Of a DNA stretch of 10,551 bases, positions 5,755 to 10,551 are shown piece after piece. Made by a program: the position numbers and the translations under genes. Position 1 is the first letter of the stretch. Every line of letters begins with the position of its first letter. The stretch comes from Microcaldota archaeon (GTDB lineage: Archaea > Micrarchaeota > Micrarchaeia > Micrarchaeales > Micrarchaeaceae): the NCBI GenBank assembly GCA_030039935.1, contig JASHUQ010000111.1, positions 1 through 10,551 of the forward strand, written 5' to 3'. The notes beneath the pieces are model-generated. The model saw only the letters and a list, made by a program, of their open reading frames with translations, made no database searches and was not told where the DNA came from.

Positions 5755-6273
5755 ATGATAGAGAGCAGCAAACCAAGATATCAAAGAAGATTCAGGTTCA
5801 CTGCGCCTATGCACGCAAGGCAGCATTTTGTCCGTGCCCATGTTGACAAATCCCTCAAGACAAAACTGTCACTAAAGAAAAGAACAGTGCAAATAGTAAA
5901 AGGGGATACGGTAAAGGTGATGGCTGGGTCAAAGAGGGGAACGACGGGCAAAGTTATGAATGTCAATCTAAAAACAGGAAGGATCTTCATAGACTCGCTG
6001 ATGAAGAAGAATGCGAGAGGAAAGGAATTCAATGTTCCTGTAAGCAGCAGCAGCGTGTATATTACAGACTTGAACCTATCGGACAAGAAAAGGGCGGAAA
6101 GGCTAAAGCTCAAGTATGATGAAAAGCTTGCCCAGAAAGTCAAGGAAGAAAACAAGAAAGAGAAAGAGCAAAAAGAGATGGCAGCAGAGAAGGCTGCCGA
6201 TGCCAATGCGGTACAGCAGGAAAAGCCAAAGAGCGTACAACCAGCTAAGTTTGAGCAAGATGCAAACAGATGA
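5755..6273 (+). CDS. rpl24: Large ribosomal subunit protein uL24 with a long charged C-terminal tail
   Basis: The 172-residue product is an assembly-initiating 23S rRNA-binding protein. Residues 1-120 are a normal archaeal uL24: KPRYQRRFRFTAPMHARQ at the N-terminus, a KOW motif around 47-72 (VKGDTVKVMAGSKRGTTGKV), and VSSSSVYITDLNLSDKKR near 96-113. Archaeal uL24 usually ends close to that point, at about 120 residues. Here a further 50 or so residues, rich in Lys, Glu, Ala and Gln, look like a charged helix or coiled coil (121-150) followed by a disordered end. ATG 5755 is chosen because it follows the uL14 stop by one base and matches the family N-terminus; a TTG at 5725 would add ten unrelated residues inside uL14. 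It ends four bases before the eS4 ATG. Confidence 0.95.
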   Translation: MIESSKPRYQRRFRFTAPMHARQHFVRAHVDKSLKTKLSLKKRTVQIVKGDTVKVMAGSKRGTTGKVMNVNLKTGRIFIDSLMKKNARGKEFNVPVSSSSVYITDLNLSDKKRAERLKLKYDEKLAQKVKEENKKEKEQKEMAAEKAADANAVQQEKPKSVQPAKFEQDANR

Positions 6274-6277
6274 TACT

Positions 6278-6961
6278 ATGGCAAGCAAGGGAAATAGCAG
6301 GCACATGAAAGGATTGGCGGCGACAAAATACCTCTCTGTAAAAAGGAAGGAGCATGTTTATGTTGCAAAGCCGAATGCGGGGAGGCACTCGCTTGAAAGG
6401 AGCATTCCTCTCGTGCTTTTTGCCGAGAAGGCTGGAATTGCAGACACAAAGGCGTCAGCCGTCAAGCTCATCAAGAAAAAGGCCTTCCTTGTAAACAAGA
6501 AAATAGTCACAGATCCTAGATATCCTATTGGACTAAGCGACTTTGTAGAAATAGAAGGGCAAAATGATGCTTATCTTATTGGAATAAACGAGAGGTCGCA
6601 GGTCTCGATAGAAAAGACAGGAAGGGAAAACTCTGGAAAAAGGCTGTGCAAGGTTGTCCAGAAATTCAAGGCGAAAAAGGGAATAATAATGATAAGGCTT
6701 CATGATGGAACTGTGATAAAGTCGAGCAACGATGTCAGGGTAAACGACTCTGTGATCATAGACCCGAAGAACAAAGTAATGGATGTACTGAAGCTCGGCA
6801 ATGGAAGGAAATGCCTTGTTGTAAGCGGGGTGCACGTCGGCACGTCTGGCACAATAAAGGAGATAAAAGGAGGAAGCTCAAAAACGAATCCCTCAATACT
6901 TGTGGAAAGCGATAATGGAGGATTCGAAACGCTTCTAAACAATGTTATGGTGGTCGGTTAA
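6278..6961 (+). CDS. rps4e: Small ribosomal subunit protein eS4
   Basis: This 227-residue protein of the archaeal/eukaryotic small subunit has the family order. An N-terminal basic segment, KGNSRHMKGLAATKYLSVKR, is followed by an S4-type RNA-binding fold around residues 42-95 ending in YPIGLSDFVEI. Then come LHDGT (141-145) in the central domain and a C-terminal KOW-like element, SGVHVGTSGTIKEIKGG (183-199). It is slightly shorter than the usual 235-245 residues. ATG 6278 is chosen because MASKGNSRH aligns with the family N-terminus. An in-frame ATG at 6260 would add six residues (MQTDDT) and overlap uL24. The gene sits between uL24 and uL5, as is normal for archaea, and its TAA ends one base before the uL5 ATG. 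Confidence 0.95.
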   Translation: MASKGNSRHMKGLAATKYLSVKRKEHVYVAKPNAGRHSLERSIPLVLFAEKAGIADTKASAVKLIKKKAFLVNKKIVTDPRYPIGLSDFVEIEGQNDAYLIGINERSQVSIEKTGRENSGKRLCKVVQKFKAKKGIIMIRLHDGTVIKSSNDVRVNDSVIIDPKNKVMDVLKLGNGRKCLVVSGVHVGTSGTIKEIKGGSSKTNPSILVESDNGGFETLLNNVMVVG

Positions 6962-6962
6962 A

Positions 6963-7484
6963 ATGGAAAGCGGCGAAAACCCTATGCAGAAAATAATGAT
7001 CAGCAAACTGATAATAAACATAGGCAGCGGAGGGGAGGAAAAAAGGACAGAGGCGGCAAAGAGGCTTATTACACTGATAACAGAAAGGAAGCCCGCAGAA
7101 GAGGTATCAAGGAAAAGGAACCCAGCATTCAAGATAACAAAGGGGCAGAAAATCGGCGCTTTTGTGACAATAAGAGGTGGCAAGATAAAAGATATACTTC
7201 CAAAACTGCTCGACGCTGTTGACAATAAGTTGAAAAGCTCCTCTGTGACGAACAATTCGCTCAGCTTCGGCATAAAGGAATACATAGACATCAGAGGGGT
7301 GAAGTACGACCCCGTAATAGGAATGTTAGGCATGAATGTGAACCTATCGTTCAAGAGGAAGGGCATGCGGGTCAAAGCAAGGAAAAGGCTTTCATCCAGA
7401 GTCCCGGACAGGCACGGCATTGTAAACAAAGACATAATAGTTGAATTCATGAAAAAGGAGTTCGGAGTTGAGATCGCAGAGTGA
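6963..7484 (+). CDS. rpl5: Large ribosomal subunit protein uL5
   Basis: At 173 residues this is the usual archaeal length. It binds 5S rRNA and contacts the P-site tRNA and bridge region at the central protuberance. Visible signatures are [19 protein letters not shown] near the N-terminus, [21 protein letters not shown] in the first half, [19 protein letters not shown] near the middle, then [24 protein letters not shown] 6963 follows the eS4 TAA by one base. A frame-compatible ATG at 6942 lies inside eS4 and would add an atypical LWWSVK. A GGTGGT run (6949-6954) could serve as the ribosome binding site. Confidence 0.96.
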   Translation: MESGENPMQKIMISKLIINIGSGGEEKRTEAAKRLITLITERKPAEEVSRKRNPAFKITKGQKIGAFVTIRGGKIKDILPKLLDAVDNKLKSSSVTNNSLSFGIKEYIDIRGVKYDPVIGMLGMNVNLSFKRKGMRVKARKRLSSRVPDRHGIVNKDIIVEFMKKEFGVEIAE

Positions 7485-7489
7485 TATTT

Positions 7490-7648
7490 ATGAAAGTAAG
7501 AATGGAGGAAAAATTCAAGGGAAAAGGAATAAGAAAATGCAGAATCTGCGGATCATCTAGAGCACTTATAAGATCCCATTCTCTTTACATATGTAGAAGA
7601 TGCTTTAGGGAGGTCGCGCAGGACCTGGGCTTCAAGAAGTATGGTTGA
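7490..7648 (+). CDS. rps14: Small ribosomal subunit protein uS14, zinc-binding type
   Basis: This short 52-residue gene lies between uL5 and uS8, the conserved archaeal position. Its zinc ribbon is formed by C17-x2-C20 and C35-x2-C38. It is flanked by the family residues [31 protein letters not shown] and the terminal GFKKYG, which bind 16S rRNA in the head of the small subunit. The ATG at 7490 lies five bases after the uL5 stop. ATG 7502 in the same frame would shorten the protein by four residues. The last eight bases overlap the uS8 start. Confidence 0.96.
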   Translation: MKVRMEEKFKGKGIRKCRICGSSRALIRSHSLYICRRCFREVAQDLGFKKYG

Positions 7649-8033
7649 TACAATGGATAGACTTGCAGACGCGATAAACACGATAAAAACCAATGAGAGA
7701 ATAGGAAGGCGCGAGTGCACGCTGTATTCAACAAAATTGATAAAGGCGGTATTGGAGGTAATGAAAAAAGAGTCGTACATAAAGGATTTCGAAGAGTTCA
7801 ATGAAAAGAGGGTTAGCATGGCGAGGGTGTCGTTGTCAAATAAGATAAACAATATCGGGGTTGTAAAGCCGAGGTATGCGCTTACAAAGAACGATATCCA
7901 AAAATATGAGTCAAGATACATTCCAAGCAGGGATTTTGGAATATTGATACTATCGACTCCAAAAGGCATAATGACAAACAAAGAGGCAAAGGAGCAGAAC
8001 ATTGGCGGAAGGCTTCTTATGTATGTGTACTAG
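7641..8033 (+). CDS. rps8: Small ribosomal subunit protein uS8
   Basis: The 130-residue length is exactly standard for archaea. The protein binds helix 21 of 16S rRNA in the platform and in many organisms can repress its own operon. Motifs include [14 protein letters not shown] (6-19), [18 protein letters not shown] in the first half, [11 protein letters not shown] in the middle, and the C-terminal [20 protein letters not shown] leading to [10 protein letters not shown]. The ATG at 7641 overlaps the final eight bases of uS14 in another frame, so translation is likely coupled. An ATG at 7653 is an alternative but would trim the conserved N-terminus. Confidence 0.97.
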   Translation: MVDTMDRLADAINTIKTNERIGRRECTLYSTKLIKAVLEVMKKESYIKDFEEFNEKRVSMARVSLSNKINNIGVVKPRYALTKNDIQKYESRYIPSRDFGILILSTPKGIMTNKEAKEQNIGGRLLMYVY

Positions 8034-8040
8034 TGAGTGC

Positions 8041-8565
8041 ATGATTGCAATAGATATACCAAATCGAATAACAATAACAGTGAAAGAGGGAGTAATCACA
8101 ACTAGGGGAGCGCTCGGAGAGAATTCCAGAAAATACAATGACGCCCTTCTAATCGTCAAACACGAACAGGGAAAAGTGACAATAGATTCAACAGAGGTAA
8201 AGGCATTGAAGAAAAAGGCTGCAATAGCAGAGAGATCGCTTGCAAAGGAGATAACAAATGACATTAATGGAGTGACAAAGCATTATGAGATAAGGATGCA
8301 GAGCCTGCATGCCCATTTTCCGCTTACTGTTGAAGTTAAGGACAGGGCAATACTCCTCAAGAACATGATAGGGGAGCGCGCCCCAAGGATTGTAAAGATA
8401 ATGGGAAAGACCAATGTCGAGGTAAAGGGCCAGGATATTAGAATATACGGGACGAGCCTTGACGACGTGACACAGACAGCTGCAAACATAAGAAAGGCAA
8501 GCAAGATAAGAAGAAAAGATGAAAGGGTATTCCAGGATGGAGTATACTATGCAATGGAGGAATGA
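8041..8565 (+). CDS. rpl6: Large ribosomal subunit protein uL6
   Basis: The 174-residue product has the two repeated alpha/beta domains of uL6, which sits near the factor-binding site and the sarcin-ricin loop. Visible family segments are IAIDIPNRITITVKEGVITTRG at the N-terminus, HAHFPLTVEV and LLKNMIGERAPRIVKI in the second domain, then TQTAANIRKASKIRRKDERVFQDGVYY at the C-terminus. ATG 8041 lies seven bases after the uS8 stop. An in-frame TTG at 8002 inside uS8 would add an unrelated cysteine-containing stretch and is rejected. The stop is TGA, four bases before the eL32 start. Confidence 0.96.
   Translation: MIAIDIPNRITITVKEGVITTRGALGENSRKYNDALLIVKHEQGKVTIDSTEVKALKKKAAIAERSLAKEITNDINGVTKHYEIRMQSLHAHFPLTVEVKDRAILLKNMIGERAPRIVKIMGKTNVEVKGQDIRIYGTSLDDVTQTAANIRKASKIRRKDERVFQDGVYYAMEE
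8556..8561 (+). promoter_or_regulatory. Shine-Dalgarno sequence for eL32
   Basis: GGAGGA lies within the last codons of uL6, eight bases before the ATG at 8570. It is one of the few good Shine-Dalgarno matches within the operon and fixes the eL32 start against in-frame ATGs further upstream (8519, 8537, 8549). Confidence 0.65.
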
Positions 8566-8569
8566 TCGT

Positions 8570-8938
8570 ATGGCGCTAAAAAGGAAGAATCACCCAAAAT
8601 TCAATGTACCAAACTTCGGCGCAAAGAGCAGGAAGAGGGTGCAGGAAAGATGGAGGAAGCAGAGAGGGATAGACAACAAGAAAAGGATAAAGAAGAATTT
8701 CATGGGAGCAGAGCCGACAATCGGCTATGGAAACCCAGAGTCGATAAAAGGGATAAGGGCCTCTGGAAGAAGGCTCATCTTGGTCCACAATGTAAACGAG
8801 ATAATTGATATTGCAAAGGATTCAGGCAAAAGGGCATTGTTTGATGTCGCGATTGCGCACGGAGTTTCAAGGAGGAAGCGCGCAGAGATAATATCTATTG
8901 CTGACACAAACCAGATAAGGATAACAAACCGTGGTTGA
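8570..8938 (+). CDS. rpl32e: Large ribosomal subunit protein eL32
   Basis: The 122-residue protein is found only in archaeal and eukaryotic ribosomes. Its signatures are KRKNHPKFNVPNFG at the N-terminus, ERWRKQRGIDNKKRIKK around residues 26-42, IGYGNPESIKGIRASGRR and LVHNVNEI in the middle, and HGVSRRKRAEII near the end. The start is set by the GGAGGA at 8556-8561. Upstream in-frame ATGs lie inside uL6 and add sequence that does not belong to the family. Gene order uL6-eL32-eL19-uL18-uS5 is the archaeal norm. Confidence 0.95.
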   Translation: MALKRKNHPKFNVPNFGAKSRKRVQERWRKQRGIDNKKRIKKNFMGAEPTIGYGNPESIKGIRASGRRLILVHNVNEIIDIAKDSGKRALFDVAIAHGVSRRKRAEIISIADTNQIRITNRG

Positions 8939-8940
8939 TT

Positions 8941-9414
8941 ATGAGCATAAAGCTTACAAGAAGGATCGCAGCAAGGGTCATGAACAGGGGCGAAAGCAAG
9001 ATCAGGATCAAGAAGGACGCCCTTGAAGACGCAGAGAAGGCGATAACAGCGGATGATGTAAGGGCTATGGTAAAAGCCGGGAAGATCTATGCGCTAAAGG
9101 AAAAGCACAATGTAAGTCTCAGATCAAAGGTTGTGAGGTTGAAGAAGATGAAGGGAAGAAGGAGGGGCATAGGAAGCAGGAAGGGAACCGCGAAGGCGAG
9201 GATGAGCATAGACTACAAGAAAAAGATAAGGGGACAAAGAAGGGTGCTCAAGAGGCTGAAATCCGAGAAGGTGATCGACAATCCAACATTCAAGAGGTTC
9301 TACGCGCTTGTAAAAGGGGGAACTTTCGCAAACAAGGCATCGCTGATAAACCATATAAGGAGCACAGGAATAAGCATGACAGATGAAAAGGCAAAGGAAC
9401 TTAGACATATATGA
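8941..9414 (+). CDS. rpl19e: Large ribosomal subunit protein eL19
   Basis: The 157-residue product is close to the usual archaeal length of about 150. It is a mostly helical, very basic protein that reaches across the subunit interface. Hallmarks are KLTRRIAARVMNRGESKIRI at the N-terminus, KKMKGRRRGIGSRKGTAKAR in the middle, and RRVLKRLKSEKVI followed by FYALVKGGTFANK. ATG 8941 is preferred over an in-frame TTG at 8935, which overlaps the eL32 stop. The TGA overlaps the uL18 ATG at 9411 in ATGA. Confidence 0.96.
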   Translation: MSIKLTRRIAARVMNRGESKIRIKKDALEDAEKAITADDVRAMVKAGKIYALKEKHNVSLRSKVVRLKKMKGRRRGIGSRKGTAKARMSIDYKKKIRGQRRVLKRLKSEKVIDNPTFKRFYALVKGGTFANKASLINHIRSTGISMTDEKAKELRHI

Positions 9415-9956
9415 TTTCTATGTACAGACATGTAAAGACAAGAAGGAGAAGTGCGCTGACAAACTACAAGAAAAGGATAGCGCTGCTCAAGAGCAGCCTT
9501 CCAAGGATTGTTGTAAGGAAGAGCAACAGAAGGATAACAATGCAGGTAATTTCATACAAGCAAGACGGGGATGTTGTGCTTGCGAGCGCTGACTCAAGGG
9601 AGCTCAACAAGATAGGATGGCCTGCGAGGGCGAACGTACCAACAGCGTATCTGACTGGCTTGCTTCTGGCGAGCAAATGCAAGGGCATAAAGGAAAAGAT
9701 GGTGCTTGATATAGGGTTATATAAACCAGTAAAGTCATCAATTATATTCGCTGGTGCGAAGGGCGCATCTGATGGGGGGATACAGCTCATGAACAGCATA
9801 GAGGTAGACAATAAAAGAATATCCGGCCAGCACATCGCCGAGTATTCGAAGATGCAGATGAAAAGCCAGAACCAGTTTTCTAAATACAAGAAAAGCAATG
9901 TAAATCCAGAAAGCATTGTTGCATTGTTTGAGACTACAAAAAAGAAAATAGCGTGA
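9411..9956 (+). CDS. rpl18: Large ribosomal subunit protein uL18
   Basis: The 181-residue protein binds 5S rRNA in the central protuberance together with uL5. The archaeal form is clear from RRRSALTNYKKRIALLKSS and PRIVVRKSNRRITMQVI in the N-terminal third, IGWPARANVPTAYLTGLLLASK in the middle, VLDIGLYKP, then FAGAKGASDGGIQLMNS and RISGQHIAEYS towards the C-terminus. The ATG shares ATGA with the eL19 stop. An ATG three codons later (9420) is an equally possible start. The TGA at 9954-9956 is four bases before the TTG start of uS5. Confidence 0.96.
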   Translation: MISMYRHVKTRRRSALTNYKKRIALLKSSLPRIVVRKSNRRITMQVISYKQDGDVVLASADSRELNKIGWPARANVPTAYLTGLLLASKCKGIKEKMVLDIGLYKPVKSSIIFAGAKGASDGGIQLMNSIEVDNKRISGQHIAEYSKMQMKSQNQFSKYKKSNVNPESIVALFETTKKKIA

Positions 9957-9960
9957 TATT

Positions 9961-10551
9961 TTGGAATACAGAAGAAGAGAGAGAAACTTTGAGGAAGAGA
10001 AGTTCAACGTAGATGCTTGGGAGCCGAAGACAGACATAGGAAAGAGGGTGAAGAACAAGGAGATAACATCAATAGAGCAGATATTCCATGAAGGAAAGCA
10101 CATAGAAGAGACTGAGATAGTTGATGCGCTTATCCCAGACCTGAAGAACGAGGTTATCGAGATTGCAAGCGTGCAGAGGATGACAAAGAACAACAGAAAG
10201 GCGAAGTACAGGGTCACAGCCATAGTAGGAGACATGAAGGGTCATGTTGGAGTTGCAAGCGGAAAAGATGCTGAGGTAAAGGCCGCGATAGACCGCGCAA
10301 TAAAGAATGCAAAAGCGGCAATCATTCCAGTTATATTTGGATGCGGATCGTGGCAGTGCGCCTGCGGAACGCCGCACAGCCTTCCTATTACTGTAAGAGG
10401 AAAATGCGCCAGCGTAGAGGTTATACTAAAGCCGGCGCCCAGGGGCCTTGGAGTAGTTGCAAGCGAGCCTGTGAGGAAGATGCTGGAACTTGCAGGAGTA
10501 AAGGACCTTTGGAGCTTCTCAAGGGGAAGGACAAGGGCTAAGTACAACACC
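9961..10551 (+). CDS. rps5: Small ribosomal subunit protein uS5, 3' end cut by window
   Basis: The frame is open from a TTG at 9961 to the window edge (197 codons), so only about the last 10-15 residues are missing compared with archaeal homologues. The protein lies at the mRNA entry site of the small subunit and affects accuracy. The double-stranded RNA-binding-like N-terminal domain and the C-terminal domain are both clear: WEPKTDIGKRVKNKEI (20-35), EIVDALIPDLKNEVIEI (52-68), CGSWQCACG (128-136), then PAPRGLGVVA and LAGVKDLWSFSRGRTR. An upstream in-frame stop (TAG, 9949-9951) lies four codons before the TTG, with no ATG or GTG between, and the first downstream ATG is inside the fold. TTG is therefore the only sensible start. 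There is no clear Shine-Dalgarno sequence, so initiation probably depends on coupling to uL18. Confidence 0.94.
   Translation, partial: MEYRRRERNFEEEKFNVDAWEPKTDIGKRVKNKEITSIEQIFHEGKHIEETEIVDALIPDLKNEVIEIASVQRMTKNNRKAKYRVTAIVGDMKGHVGVASGKDAEVKAAIDRAIKNAKAAIIPVIFGCGSWQCACGTPHSLPITVRGKCASVEVILKPAPRGLGVVASEPVRKMLELAGVKDLWSFSRGRTRAKYNT

Noticed and set aside
6116..6277. 54-codon basic N-terminal extension of eS4 (KSRKKTRKRKSKKRW and so on)
   Set aside because: It overlaps the C-terminal tail of uL24 in another frame, and the family N-terminus MASKGNSRH begins at 6278, four bases after the uL24 stop.
6935..7450. 171-codon open frame on the minus strand opposite uL5
   Set aside because: It is antisense to a clearly conserved ribosomal gene. 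Its hydrophobic Leu/Phe/Ser-rich composition is what the complement of Lys/Glu/Arg-rich A-rich codons gives.
8002..8040. 13-residue cysteine-containing N-terminal extension of uL6 from a TTG
   Set aside because: It overlaps the end of uS8. ATG 8041 gives the standard uL6 N-terminus with normal operon spacing.
9383..9592. Cysteine-rich 69-residue open frame (CKDKKEKC, GCCACER) on the plus strand
   Set aside because: It lies in another frame across the end of eL19 and the start of uL18, both certain genes. The cysteines arise from the TGT/TGC triplets of the uL18 coding sequence read out of frame.
9464..9916. 150-codon minus-strand open frame looking like a membrane protein
   Set aside because: It is a shadow of uL18. 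The hydrophobic runs are complements of AAG/GAG/AGG-rich codons and no promoter or ribosome binding site precedes it.

Overview
The window is archaeal and gene-dense, with almost no intergenic space. The main evidence is a long plus-strand ribosomal-protein operon in archaeal order with archaeal/eukaryotic-type members (eS4, eL32, eL19, a zinc-type uS14), led by the RNase P protein Rpp29/Pop4. BRE/TATA-like promoter motifs are visible in the two intergenic regions. Ile ATA and Arg AGA/AGG codons are frequent. The compact small proteins and tight ATGA overlaps would suit a DPANN-type lineage (for example Micrarchaeota-like), but that placement is an inference and was not tested.

Region 1 (1-2583, minus strand): a three-gene run read from 2583 towards 1. 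It encodes a family-2 glycosyltransferase resembling dolichyl-phosphate mannosyltransferase, a Wzx-type flippase with about 14 membrane segments, and the N-terminal part of an RNA 2',3'-cyclic phosphodiesterase (ThpR/LigT, 2H family) cut by the window edge. The first two fit lipid-linked sugar synthesis and export; the third is an RNA-end enzyme that appears to share the transcript.

Region 2 (2584-2720): a 137-base divergent promoter region.

Region 3 (2721-4651): a DUF373-family archaeal membrane protein on plus, convergent with an unrecognised 235-residue soluble protein on minus. Only two bases separate their stop codons.

Region 4 (4652-4741): a second divergent promoter region with a near-symmetric TATATATA element and a strong BRE/TATA motif that abuts the annotated rnp1 start.

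Region 5 (4742-10551, plus strand): rnp1 (Rpp29), uS17, uL14, uL24, eS4, uL5, uS14, uS8, uL6, eL32, eL19, uL18 and uS5, the last running off the right edge. Junctions are overlaps of a few bases or gaps of 12 bases or less, so this is very probably one transcript with translational coupling. The genes that usually precede rnp1 in archaea (uS19, uL22, uS3, uL29, often eIF1/SUI1) are missing immediately upstream, so the classic superoperon is split here.

No tRNA, rRNA, CRISPR array, insertion sequence or long repeat was seen. The only gene with no recognisable family is the minus-strand gene at 3944-4651. I saw no clear evidence of a novel multi-gene system; most of the window is a conventional archaeal housekeeping locus with some lineage-specific details.
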